64,000 nucleotides of DNA from Rubripirellula reticaptiva (GTDB lineage: Bacteria; Planctomycetota; Planctomycetia; Pirellulales; Pirellulaceae). This document shows positions 1-8,857 of this stretch, piece by piece. The notes under the pieces were generated by a model. That model saw only the letters and a program-made list of their open reading frames with translations. It was not told the DNA's origin and made no database searches. The translations under genes were made by a program, and so were the position numbers. The DNA lies in the NCBI RefSeq assembly GCF_007860175.1, contig NZ_SJPX01000002.1, positions 1,054,001-1,118,000 on the forward strand, in the 5' to 3' direction. Positions within the stretch are counted from its first letter, which is position 1; each line of letters opens with the position of its first letter.

Positions 1-349
1 CACGAAAGAACCCAGCCTGAGTCGTGTAACCATATTTTTTACCCCATGACCAAAGCTTGACGCCAAGGACAAAGAAGCAAAGGGAGTGGATGATCCCCGA
101 CGACGATGCCAGCAGACCGTAGACTCCGACGCCCTCGGCAAACGCCTCGCCCGTCGAACCGACCAACGCGAAACCGGTCATGGTGGTGCCGAACAAAGAC
201 ATCAGCAACAGGAAAGGGCCAATCGAGTGACTCGCAAGCAAGTAGTCTTTCGAGGTGCCTTTGAACAGACGCGACGAGAATAAGCCGAGACAAAGCAGCA
301 GCCCCAAATAGACGCCAATGATGACGACTTTGATCATTCCAGGTGTCAT
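1..349 (-). CDS. Sodium:solute symporter (SSS family), N-terminal part, runs off the left edge
   Basis: Reading the minus strand from an ATG at 349-347 gives 116 residues with no stop before the window edge. They begin MTPGMIKVVIIGVYLG and form a hydrophobic first helix, then SSRLFKGTSKDYLLASHSIG and a glycine/serine-rich second helix. This is the usual N-terminus of SSS-family sodium/solute symporters, inner-membrane proteins of about 13-14 helices that couple Na+ entry to uptake of a small organic solute. The ATG overlaps the stop codon of the upstream small membrane gene (ATGA), so the two are translationally coupled. The substrate cannot be told from this fragment. Confidence 0.8.
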   Translation of the reverse strand, partial: MTPGMIKVVIIGVYLGLLLCLGLFSSRLFKGTSKDYLLASHSIGPFLLLMSLFGTTMTGFALVGSTGEAFAEGVGVYGLLASSSGIIHSLCFFVLGVKLWSWGKKYGYTTQAGFFR

Positions 350-675
350 TGTGCCGCCTCCGATGATTCTGATTCGTCTTCCAAATGGTCGGGCCATGCA
401 GTCAGCGCCGCGGTCAACCAGACCGCCGACGCCGCGATCGAGATGCAGGCATGATAGGCCAGCGTGACCGGGATGATACCGAACACAAGCCGATCGTTAT
501 CCCAATTCCAAATATCTTGGTGCAACACTACCAGCAGGAGAATGAGTCCCCAAATTACTTTCTTCATCAACGGCACTCTTGGTGGGATAGGTTTGGTGGG
601 AAGGTCGACTGCAGTATCAATTTCGGTCGCGACAAAGGTTCCGCCACGGTTTGCCGGCCGCGGCTTACGAAGCAC
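346..675 (-). CDS. Small DUF3311-like membrane protein, symporter partner
   Basis: Encodes up to 109 residues. The conserved part starts at the internal Met37 (MKKVIWGLILLLVVLH, ATG at 567) and contains two hydrophobic helices flanking a WNWDND segment, then an acidic tail. Two-helix proteins of this kind (DUF3311) are typically encoded directly before SSS symporters and are thought to be accessory subunits, and here the gene overlaps the symporter start by 4 bases. The usual family length of about 70-90 residues favours the 567 start; the longer start adds a proline-rich leader of uncertain reality. Function inferred from context. Confidence 0.65.
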   Translation of the reverse strand: MLRKPRPANRGGTFVATEIDTAVDLPTKPIPPRVPLMKKVIWGLILLLVVLHQDIWNWDNDRLVFGIIPVTLAYHACISIAASAVWLTAALTAWPDHLEDESESSEAAQ

Positions 676-748
676 AGCGGCCGATCAGTGTAGTCTTCTC
701 GCTTGGACGTGTTTAGCAGTCGGGAAAACGTTCCAACGTCAAATAAAA

Positions 749-774
749 AAGCGGCTGGACAAATCCAGCCGCTT
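749..774 (-). terminator. Rho-independent terminator downstream of the DPFG-repeat gene
   Basis: An 11-bp perfect stem (plus strand 749-759 pairs with 764-774, core GCGGCTGGA/TCCAGCCGC) with a CAAA loop. On the minus strand it is followed by TTTTTATTT, which makes it an intrinsic terminator for the gene ending at 834. Confidence 0.85.
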
Positions 775-833
775 ATCGATGTCTCTAACTAGCCAATTCA
801 ATGGCAATTGCTTCGATCAATGTCGGTGATCGA

Positions 834-1634
834 CTAGTTCCCAAACGGATCGTCACCGAACGGGTCCGCGGCACCACCGGCGTCGCCACCAAACGGATCA
901 GCACCGCCACCGGCGTTGCCGCCGAACGGATCGGCACCAGCACCCGCGTCACCACCAAAGGGATCGGCTGCGGGAGCATCGGCCGGCGCACTGCTGTCGC
1001 CGGCAACAGCATCATTCGCGAAAGGATCGTCCATCGCATCGGCCAACGCATCGTCTGACTCAAGCTTTGGTTCCCCCATGTCAGCAGGAAACGGATTGTC
1101 GTCAACTACGGGTGGCGCCGGCGGAGGCGTTACACCTGCCGCAGGCACTTGTCGCGGTGCTGGCGCGGGACTTGGCACGGCACCTGACAAACCGACGTCG
1201 GAACCATAACGTTGACGCGAACGAGCGGCTGACTCGGCCGCGAACTGCATACGCGCCTTGCGACGAATTTCTTCTAACTTGATTCTGCCAGAGCCCTGAA
1301 ACCTCGACAAAGCAGCTCCGATCGAGCCGCTCCCTTCGCCACGTGCTTCTAAATCGGCACCTTGTTGCCAATCCGAATCGGCCTCGTAGCCGCGTCCTGA
1401 AGCACTTGCGACGATTCCACGGAAGTAATATGCCCGAGGATCTTTGCTGCCGTTGTTGATTGCCATCGACAACAACTCGTAGGCTTCGGATGTCTTTCCG
1501 GCGTTGTAGGCGTGGACACCTTGACCGTAAAACTCGGCCAATACGGCACTTTCGCCTTGAGCCTGAGCCGATGGGATGCCGCTGACGCTCGACAACAGAG
1601 CACCTGCGATGACGCTCAAAATTAACTTATTCAT
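834..1634 (-). CDS. Secreted TPR-like protein with C-terminal DPFG repeats
   Basis: 266 residues. An N-terminal signal peptide (MNKLILSVIAGALLSSVSG, cleavage probably near AQAQG) is followed by about 80 residues that read like a tetratricopeptide segment (FYGQGVHAYNAGKTSEAYEL, then DPRAYYFRGIVAS). An alanine/arginine-rich linker follows, then a proline-rich stretch and a low-complexity tail with repeated DPFGG or DPFGD units separated by Gly/Ala spacers. The TPR part suggests a protein-interaction role outside the cytoplasm. The tail has no recognisable fold. The gene stands alone, with a strong terminator 60 bases downstream. No function is assigned. Confidence 0.75.
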   Translation of the reverse strand: MNKLILSVIAGALLSSVSGIPSAQAQGESAVLAEFYGQGVHAYNAGKTSEAYELLSMAINNGSKDPRAYYFRGIVASASGRGYEADSDWQQGADLEARGEGSGSIGAALSRFQGSGRIKLEEIRRKARMQFAAESAARSRQRYGSDVGLSGAVPSPAPAPRQVPAAGVTPPPAPPVVDDNPFPADMGEPKLESDDALADAMDDPFANDAVAGDSSAPADAPAADPFGGDAGAGADPFGGNAGGGADPFGGDAGGAADPFGDDPFGN

Positions 1635-1909
1635 GGATGCGATCCTCTCCTAAACCTTTCGGTTTAGATGATGCTGTGGGAGCCAAATGGTAAAAATTTG
1701 CTTCCCGAGATAGGTGAACGAATGCTTGCCCGTCAGTCAAAAAAGTTTTCCCCGAGCGTACTTTTAGTCCACCAAACTGTAATCGTGGGTTAGGGATGCA
1801 GCAAACTTTTTCCACCGAAGTCAGCTAGCTTCCCCCCGAACACGGGAGTTCGCGTCGATCGAGGCGACCTTGCGATGCTAACAATTTTGGCTAAAGCTTG
1901 CCTACAAGC

Positions 1910-3046
1910 TCACTCGATCCAGCCGCCACCGATCACACGGGTCCCGTCGTAGACCACCGCGGCCTGGCCTGGGGCAACCGCCAACTCGGGCTCGTCAAAC
2001 CGCACTGTAAACCGACTGGGATCGTCGGGCATCAACGCAAGCGACCCCGGAACGGGTGCCCCGTTGTACCGGATCTGGACCGAAACCCGCTCGGGAACGT
2101 CCGCCGCGTCGACCAACCAATTTGCTTCGCCGGCGACCAAGCTCTCTTTGGCAAGCGCCTCTTTTTTGCCGATCACCACCCGCCGAGTATCCGGTTCGAT
2201 CCGGATGACAAAGTACGGCTCGCCCATCGCAACGCCTAACTTTTTACGCTGCCCCACGGTAAAGGCCTCGAATCCGTGATGCTGGCCGACAACTTTTCCT
2301 TCCGCCGTGACGATCTCGCCGTCGGTGTCGGACGATCGCTGCGGATCGCGAGCCCGAACAAAGTCGCTGTGGTGCCCCTGAGTCACGAAACAGATTTCCT
2401 GGCTATCTTTCTTACCCGCCACGCCCATCATCAGACTCTCAGCGATTTCGCGAATCCGCGGTTTTTCGAAACCGCCGACCGGCAACAGCATCCGGTCCAG
2501 CCGATCGCGGCGAATTCCGAACAGAGCATAAGATTGGTCTTTGTTAGAATCCAGTCCACGGTGCAACTGATTCACGCCGCCAATATTTAGCATCCGGGCG
2601 TAGTGACCGGTCGCCACAAATTCGGCGTTGACGCCATCGGCATAGTCGAACAACCGACCGAATTTGATCCACTGGTTACACCGCACACACGGATTGGGCG
2701 TCCGGCCACTGAGATAGTCGTCCACGAAATAGTCGACGATCCGGCCAAAATCCTCGGTCAAGTCGAGCGCATAAAACGGGATCCCCATTTTCGAGGCCAC
2801 GCGCCGCGCATCCGCAGCATCCGACGCCGTGCAACACCCTTGCTTGTGATCGGCGCGTCCGGACGCCATCCCCCCCAACACTGGCAAGCTCGTCGCAGCG
2901 GCTTGATCATCGACCTTGCAAACAGCACTGGACTCTTCACCATGCCGCATGAACACACCGATGACTTCGTGCCCAGCGTCCAACAGCAAATGCGCAGCAA
3001 CACTCGAATCAACGCCGCCACTCATCGCTAGAACGATCCGAGCCAT
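1910..3046 (-). CDS. mnmA: tRNA-specific 2-thiouridylase MnmA
   Basis: 378 residues, a normal length for MnmA, which adds sulfur to C2 of the wobble uridine (U34) of Lys, Glu and Gln tRNAs in the cytoplasm. The ATP-pyrophosphatase P-loop SGGVDSS is at residues 9-15. The nucleophile NPCVRC (Cys120) and the partner cysteine in SQEICF (Cys219) are both present, as is the tRNA-contacting GHYAR segment near residue 147. The C-terminal beta-barrel ends in the usual DGTRVIGGGWI. The start ATG at 3046 immediately precedes the nucleotide-binding strand. It is divergent from prfB, with a twin hairpin between them. Confidence 0.97.
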   Translation of the reverse strand: MARIVLAMSGGVDSSVAAHLLLDAGHEVIGVFMRHGEESSAVCKVDDQAAATSLPVLGGMASGRADHKQGCCTASDAADARRVASKMGIPFYALDLTEDFGRIVDYFVDDYLSGRTPNPCVRCNQWIKFGRLFDYADGVNAEFVATGHYARMLNIGGVNQLHRGLDSNKDQSYALFGIRRDRLDRMLLPVGGFEKPRIREIAESLMMGVAGKKDSQEICFVTQGHHSDFVRARDPQRSSDTDGEIVTAEGKVVGQHHGFEAFTVGQRKKLGVAMGEPYFVIRIEPDTRRVVIGKKEALAKESLVAGEANWLVDAADVPERVSVQIRYNGAPVPGSLALMPDDPSRFTVRFDEPELAVAPGQAAVVYDGTRVIGGGWIE

Positions 3047-3068
3047 GTATATTTCTCTTCGAATGTAG

Positions 3069-3113
3069 GCCAGGTAGTGCCCTGGCAGTTCAGTCGCCAG
3101 GAAACTCCCTGGC
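3069..3113. repeat. Twin 18-nt stem-loops between mnmA and prfB
   Basis: Two hairpins share the same 6-bp stem GCCAGG/CCTGGC, at 3069-3086 (loop TAGTGC) and 3096-3113 (loop AAACTC), 9 bases apart. They occupy the divergent promoter region and may be a dispersed repeat element or a regulatory RNA structure. No function is shown. Confidence 0.6.
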
Positions 3114-3156
3114 CCACAACTACGCGCCTATCCTACTGCAAGAATCAAGTACGACC

Positions 3157-4270
3157 ATGGATGCAGACCTTACCAATCGCAGCAAAGAGATCGCCAAACG
3201 ACTCAAACAGCTCGGAGACTCTCTTTGACTACTCTGCCAAACAGCAGGAAATCAAAGTCATCGAGCTGAAGATGGGCGAGCCTGACTTCTGGAATGATAA
3301 CGAGTCAGCCCAGAAAACGGTCATGGACCTGAAAGGTCTCAAAGCGATCGTCGGCCCGATGAACGAGCTGACGGGGTCGGCCGAAGACATGTCGGCGATG
3401 CTTGAAATGGCCGAAGAAGACGATTCGATCGCCGCCGAAGTTGCCGCCGAAATTCAGCGACTCGAAAAGATCATCGACGATCTGGAATTGAAGGCGCTGC
3501 TAAACGGCCCCAACGATTCAGCCGGAGCGATCCTGTCGATCAACGCGCGCGACGGAGGCACCGACGCCAACGACTGGGCCGATATGCTACTGCGAATGTA
3601 CTCGGCTTGGGCGGTCGGCGAAGACTACAAGATTGAACTTCTCGACCGACAAGACAACGACGAAGCCGGTATCAACCACGCATCCATCGCGATCCGTGGA
3701 CCGATGGCGTACGGGTATCTCAAAGGCGAAGAAGGAATGCACCGGCTCGTTCGAATCAGCCCCTTCAACAGCGAAGGTAAACGGCAAACAAGCTTTGCCG
3801 CCGTCAGCGTGGCACCGGAAATCGATGACTCGATCGTCGTCAATATCGAAGACAAAGACGTCCGCATCGATACCTACCGTGCCAGTGGTGCCGGCGGTCA
3901 ACACGTCAATAAGACCGACAGCGCCGTTCGCTTGACGCACGTCCCCACCAACACGGTGGTGCAGTGCCAAAACGAACGTAGCCAACATCAAAACAAGGAA
4001 ACTGCCTTCAAGATGTTGCGAGCCAAGATCGCTCGGATCGAAGAAGATCGACGTGAAGCCGAAGAAGCTCGCAAGTACGAAACTCAGGCTCGTACAGGTT
4101 TCGGAAGCCAAATTCGCAACTACTTCTTGCACCCCGATCAGCGGGTCAAGGACGCGCGAACAGGCCACTACGTCGGCAGCTTCAACAGCGTCATGGACGG
4201 CAGCGAACTGCAAGGTTTTCTGGACGCCTTTCTGATGCTAAAGGCTGGCAAGATCGAAGCGTCGTCGTAA
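3157..4270 (+). CDS. prfB: Peptide chain release factor 2, made by programmed +1 frameshift
   Basis: The gene is read as 3157-3225 joined to 3227-4270, giving about 370 residues (E. coli RF2 has 365). The first frame encodes 23 residues starting MDADLTNRSKEIAKRL and stops at CTT TGA C (3223-3229). Slipping one base forward continues as LDYSAKQQEIKVIELK in the second frame. RF2 terminates translation at UGA and UAA. The stop-recognition tripeptide SPF is at residues 201-203 and the peptidyl-hydrolysis GGQ motif at 246-248. Without the frameshift an automatic call would give a false N-terminus starting near 3077. The product regulates its own synthesis through the in-frame UGA, a mechanism known for most bacterial prfB genes. 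Confidence 0.97.
3214..3229 (+). promoter_or_regulatory. RF2 programmed +1 frameshift site
   Basis: The sequence GGAGACTCTCTTTGAC contains the conserved slippery CTT TGA C. A GGAG stretch, possibly the internal Shine-Dalgarno-like stimulator, lies about 6 bases upstream of the CTT codon, somewhat further than in E. coli. Slow decoding of UGA when RF2 is scarce favours the shift. Confidence 0.92.
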
Positions 4271-4326
4271 TTTCGTCGTTAGCCCTGCGTCTCGTTAAGC
4301 GATCGTCGAAAATTAGTTCGGGATTT

Positions 4327-4371
4327 GACTCTCCCTCTGGGAGAGTCGGACGCAGTAGCGGCCGGAGAGGG
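4327..4371 (+). repeat. Dispersed hairpin repeat, copy 1
   Basis: A 9-bp perfect stem GACTCTCCC/GGGAGAGTC (4327-4335, 4339-4347) is followed by GGACGC, AGCGGCCGG and GAGGG. The same arrangement recurs at 58841-58887. It sits between the convergent ends of prfB and the coiled-coil gene and may also act as a transcription end. Confidence 0.65.
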
Positions 4372-4465
4372 TTTCACAATCAGCTTGTGAATACGGGCGT
4401 TATTTCGCAGCAAGACTTAAAACCATCACCGGGATTCTTCCTGGCGATGCGGCAAGACCGATTGA

Positions 4466-6835
4466 TCAAGCGGCCTTACGAATCGATTGACCATCGTCGC
4501 GGCCATCGAGTCCGGCGATCGACGCGCGTTCGCGGCGAAGGTCGCGGATTTTGGCAGCGTGGTCGTGAAGGTTGGATTCCAAATCACGAATGCGATCGAG
4601 CGCTTTGGTATTCGCATCCAACGAGTCTTCGTGTTCGGCACTGACACGTTTCAAGTGAGCCATCAATTCGTTGATGCGATCCTGAAGCTCTTTGTTGACA
4701 GGACGCAATTGCTCGGCGGTCTGCAATTGATTGGCAAGCTTGGTGATGCTCGACCGCTGGGATTCGAGCGTCTTCTGCAACTCTGAAACCTCGCTGACCG
4801 ATTGATCGTGCAGCTTTGCCTTTGCCTGCAACTGCTCCTTGGCTGCCTCGATCGCTTTCGCTTGATTTTGAATCTCGCCTCGCAGTGACACAAGCGATTT
4901 TTCCAGCTCGCTTCGCGACTTTGCAAGCTCGTCTCGCTCGGCGGCAATCACCGCTGTTTGTCGATCTGTCGCAGCCTGCTTCTGTTGCGATTGCGCAAGC
5001 GATTGTTTGGTTTGATCGAGTACCGCGACTTGTGATTGCAGTTCTTCGATTTGCTCGGCACGCTTCTTCAGTTGCGTTTCCAACTCGTCGCGTGATCGAG
5101 CGATTGAATCTCGCTGTCCAGCGGCCTGAGTTACCTGCTTGGCAGTCAACTGAATTTTCTGCTTAGCCTCGGCAAGCATTGCCGTCGTCTCGTCTAACAG
5201 TTCAACCTGCGACTGCAATTCGTCAACTTGAGCGGTTCGCTTCGTTAGCTGATCTTCCAGTTCCGCGGCGCGCTGACGCTGAGCGGATTGTTGCTCGATC
5301 GCCTTTGCCAATTCAGCGCGAAGTGGCCGATGTTGTTCCAGCTCATCTTGAATCTTCGCCATCGGTTCAAGCTTGACCCGCAGGACATGAATTTCTTTGG
5401 CCTGTCGTTCGATCTCAGACTTTTGAGTTGAAATCTGCTGGACGCGTTGTTGATTGACGGTCTTTTGTTCGCCAAGAACCAACGCGACTTCGGCCAATTC
5501 GGATCGAAGCGGCGTCAACTCGTCGACCTGCGTCTGCAAGCGATCGATCAACTCTTCGCGATTCGCAATCGCGTCGACCATCGCCTCTTTTTCGGACGAG
5601 ACGTGATTGGCCCGCTCAGTTGTTTTCTGCAACTGTTCGTGCAAACCGCTGACTTGTGCTCGAAGCTGCTCGACCTCGTGTTCCCGGGCTTCCAGCATTT
5701 GGCGTTGTTCACCCAGCGAACTCGCCGCCGATTGCAAATCCGTTGCCAATTCGTCCCGCTCGGCCTTCACAGTGCCCGCGATCTCACGTTCGGCATCCAA
5801 GTCACTGATACGATCCAACAGCGTTTCCACTTTCACATTCAGGGCGTCCCGTTCTTCCCGCAATACATCCAAGTCCTCGCATCGTTCGACCAAATCGGCC
5901 TGAGTTTCCTTTAGCGACTGTGCCGATGATTCGCTTGCCGTTGTCAACTCAGCTACTTCTTTGCGAAGCGCCGCGATTGTTTGTGCGTTTTGTGTGGTGG
6001 TTTGGTCAGTCGCCTGAGCCTGAGCGTCGAGCGTCGCTGTCAGTTGCTCAATTTCAGTTTCCAACGCGATCTGGGTTTGTTCAAAACGCTTGATCGATTC
6101 CTCACGGTCGGCAAGCTGATCGGTCAACGCTTCGACCGCTTCTTGGCTGGACGCGGCATCACTGGTTTTCGCCTCAAGCTGTTCGCGAAGTTGCGTGGAT
6201 TCATTCTCCAATCGCGAACGAATTTGTTCCACTTGAACAATCGTTTGGCCGTGTTCGCCAACCTGACGTTTCAGCGCATCGATGGTTTGAAGATAGCCCG
6301 ACGAGGATTTCTCGCTCGCGTCCAAGCGATTCCGCAAGCTCTCTATCTCGACTTCCAACTCACGATGGCTGGCCTGCATTTCGGTGAACGATGTAGTTCG
6401 CTGTTCCAAGTCATGCTCGGCAGTTGTCTTCAACTTCAACGCTTCTTGCAACTGCGAAACCATCGCTTCGCTTCGCTTCAATTCGCTGGCGAATTTCTCG
6501 TCCGACAGATCTCGCTCGCCACGCAGGCGTGCCAGCTCGTCACCGGCCTGCAGTGCGGCTGACCGATGCTCTTCGTTTTGCTGCTGCAGTGATTCGTACT
6601 GATCCCGCAGATCCTGCAATTCGGAATCAACCGACTCGCTGTCTTTCCGCAGTTTTACGAATTCACGCTTGCGAAGCTTTGCCGATCCGCGTGCCTTGAT
6701 GTAACGATTCTCGAGGCCGTTGATCTTTGCGTTATCGCCCGTTCGGTCGCGAAACCACATCAAATGGCCAATTAGAACGCCCGCCAATACAAAGAAAACA
6801 GCGGACACAAACGGCAAATTAAACAAGGCAGTCAT
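4466..6835 (-). CDS. Large membrane-anchored coiled-coil protein
   Basis: About 789 residues from the ATG at 6835; the frame stays open upstream to an ATG at 6928. The chosen start puts a single transmembrane segment at the N-terminus (MTALFNLPFVSAVFFVLAGV), followed by a short basic stretch. Some 700 residues of heptad-patterned, Glu/Gln/Leu/Arg-rich sequence with almost no proline follow, which is a very long coiled coil. It ends with the basic-acidic tail AGLDGRDDGQSIRKAA. It resembles SMC- or myosin-type coiled coils in composition only; no ATPase motif is present. A structural or tethering role at the membrane is plausible, but the function is unknown. Confidence 0.7.
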   Translation of the reverse strand: MTALFNLPFVSAVFFVLAGVLIGHLMWFRDRTGDNAKINGLENRYIKARGSAKLRKREFVKLRKDSESVDSELQDLRDQYESLQQQNEEHRSAALQAGDELARLRGERDLSDEKFASELKRSEAMVSQLQEALKLKTTAEHDLEQRTTSFTEMQASHRELEVEIESLRNRLDASEKSSSGYLQTIDALKRQVGEHGQTIVQVEQIRSRLENESTQLREQLEAKTSDAASSQEAVEALTDQLADREESIKRFEQTQIALETEIEQLTATLDAQAQATDQTTTQNAQTIAALRKEVAELTTASESSAQSLKETQADLVERCEDLDVLREERDALNVKVETLLDRISDLDAEREIAGTVKAERDELATDLQSAASSLGEQRQMLEAREHEVEQLRAQVSGLHEQLQKTTERANHVSSEKEAMVDAIANREELIDRLQTQVDELTPLRSELAEVALVLGEQKTVNQQRVQQISTQKSEIERQAKEIHVLRVKLEPMAKIQDELEQHRPLRAELAKAIEQQSAQRQRAAELEDQLTKRTAQVDELQSQVELLDETTAMLAEAKQKIQLTAKQVTQAAGQRDSIARSRDELETQLKKRAEQIEELQSQVAVLDQTKQSLAQSQQKQAATDRQTAVIAAERDELAKSRSELEKSLVSLRGEIQNQAKAIEAAKEQLQAKAKLHDQSVSEVSELQKTLESQRSSITKLANQLQTAEQLRPVNKELQDRINELMAHLKRVSAEHEDSLDANTKALDRIRDLESNLHDHAAKIRDLRRERASIAGLDGRDDGQSIRKAA

Positions 6836-7058
6836 CGAGTGATCCCAGCGATAGGCACTTCGGACCGATGCGTCATCCATGACGCACGGGTATCGAAGTT
6901 TGGCGTTTACCAAGATCACGAAGCGCATGTCTAGCGCGTTTTTGGGTTTGCCTCGGCGTCAGTCCCGAAAAAACGGAAACTGTGTGTTTCACGCGACATC
7001 CAATCGCACGGGCATTCGAATCAACGTGCTGCGCGTGTTGCGAAACTCGTCAAACGGA

Positions 7059-8645
7059 TCACTCAGGCCGCAGCAAGGGGAACAAGATGACGTCGCGAAT
7101 CGACTTTTTGTTGGTCAGCAACATGACTAAACGATCGATTCCGATGCCAAGTCCGCCTGCCGGAGGCATTGCGTAGCGAAGGGCTCGAACAAAATCGGTA
7201 TCCATTTTCGCCATCGAATCTTCGTCGTCTTGGCCTTCCAGTTGAGTCCGAAACAACTCTTCCTGAAGATCGGGATCGTTCAGTTCCGTGTACGCATTGG
7301 CCAACTCCATGCCCAGAATGAACAGCTCGAATCGTTCAGCAATTTCCGGATTGTCTTTCTTTCGCTTCGTCAACGGACAAATGCTGGCCGGGTAATCGAT
7401 CACGAAGATCGGGCCTTCCAACGAGTCTTCGACGGTTTCTTCGAAGATCTCGTTGCGAATCACGTCCGGATGCTTGCCGTCGGTCTTCAGCCGCAGTTTC
7501 TTGGCCAGAGCCATCACACCATCTTCGTCCGATGTCTGAACCCCGGTCGCTTTTTCAAACAACTCGGCATAGGTCGCACGTTTGAACGGCGGCGTGAAGT
7601 CGACCATCTTGTCGCCAAACGGACGCACATACCCGCCACCGATTTTGTCGATCGCTTCGACAATGATCTTCTCGGTCAATTCCATCATCGACACATAGTC
7701 GCCGTACGCTTGGTACAGTTCAATCATCGTGAATTCCGGGTTGTGTCGCGGGCTAATCCCTTCGTTTCGATAGACGCGTCCCATTTCATAAACACGTTCC
7801 ATGCCACCGACCATCAACCGTTTTAGGTGCAATTCGAGAGCGATCCGCAACACCAACGGCATGTCCAGCGTGTTGTGGTGAGTCTCGAAGGGACGCGCCG
7901 CCGCGCCGCCTGCGATCGTATGCAAGGTCGGCCCTTCAACTTCGCAGAAACCTTCGCCGTCAAGCGTCGCACGAATCGACTTGATGATTTTGGTTCGGTC
8001 CATGAACGTGTTGATCACGCCATCGTTGAACGCCAAGTCGGCGTACCGCATCCGTTGACGCAGTTCCGGGTTGGTCAAACCAGCATGCTTTTCCGGCGGG
8101 ACCTCTAGCATCTTGGTGTGAAAAAACAACTGTTCGGCAAAGACCGTCAGTTCACCCGTGTTGGTTCGGCCCAAACGTCCTTCGGCACCGACTAAGTCAC
8201 CCAGGTCGAACAATTTGGCCAGATCAAAGCCTTCTTCGCCAACTTGGTTTTTCCCGATGAAGATTTGAATCTCACCGGTCCAGTCCTTCAGCGTCAAGAA
8301 GATCAGCTTGCCTTGCCCACGCATCAACATGATTCGGCCGGAAACTCGAACCGTCGGCCCGGTTTCTTCACCCGGTCCGTTATCCGTCTTCCATTTTCGA
8401 TAGTCCAGGCTTTCGTCCGTGAAGTCCGGCAGCGGCACATCGGTACCGTCGGCCTTGGTCCATTTGACGTCCGCGCCAAGCGTTTGGCAGCGGTCGACCA
8501 GATCGCGATTGTCGAAACGACAACCGAATGGATCGACGCCACGTTCGACGATTTGACGCATTTTTTCACGACGAGCCACACGGGGATCCGTGCCATCGCC
8601 AGGATTCGAGTCGTCACCGGGGGTGTTCGCAGCCGCTTGATTCAT
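7059..8645 (-). CDS. lysS: Lysyl-tRNA synthetase, class II
   Basis: 528 residues. Charges tRNA-Lys with lysine in the cytoplasm. An N-terminal anticodon-binding OB-fold (VSGRIMLMRGQGKLIFLTL) precedes the class II core: motif 1 around the FMDRTKIIKSIRATL segment, motif 2 with RVYRNEGISPRHNPEFTMIE, and motif 3 GLGIGIDRLVML near the C-terminus. The extra N-terminal 20 residues (NQAAANTPGDDSNPGDGTD) are low-complexity, so the true start may be slightly inside. It is transcribed alone on the minus strand and diverges from the receiver-domain gene. Confidence 0.96.
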   Translation of the reverse strand: MNQAAANTPGDDSNPGDGTDPRVARREKMRQIVERGVDPFGCRFDNRDLVDRCQTLGADVKWTKADGTDVPLPDFTDESLDYRKWKTDNGPGEETGPTVRVSGRIMLMRGQGKLIFLTLKDWTGEIQIFIGKNQVGEEGFDLAKLFDLGDLVGAEGRLGRTNTGELTVFAEQLFFHTKMLEVPPEKHAGLTNPELRQRMRYADLAFNDGVINTFMDRTKIIKSIRATLDGEGFCEVEGPTLHTIAGGAAARPFETHHNTLDMPLVLRIALELHLKRLMVGGMERVYEMGRVYRNEGISPRHNPEFTMIELYQAYGDYVSMMELTEKIIVEAIDKIGGGYVRPFGDKMVDFTPPFKRATYAELFEKATGVQTSDEDGVMALAKKLRLKTDGKHPDVIRNEIFEETVEDSLEGPIFVIDYPASICPLTKRKKDNPEIAERFELFILGMELANAYTELNDPDLQEELFRTQLEGQDDEDSMAKMDTDFVRALRYAMPPAGGLGIGIDRLVMLLTNKKSIRDVILFPLLRPE

Positions 8646-8857
8646 GGTTTTCGCTTACAGGACCAATCAAATACAGCACGCCAAAATCACGTGCGAGGCC
8701 GGGATTGTCGTTTTCATCGGCCATTTTCGCAAGCCACGGAAAAGCATCCGATCTTGCAACAAAACCTGGCCAGAGCGTAGGCCAGAATTTGTCGACACAC
8801 ATCACGGCGCAAAAACACTTTGCTTGTACCTCCATCGAAATTCGGACCCCAAGGTTC

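Noticed and set aside
3587-4213. 208-residue minus-strand frame inside prfB
   Set aside because: Complementary to the conserved RF2 sequence with GGQ; a shadow.
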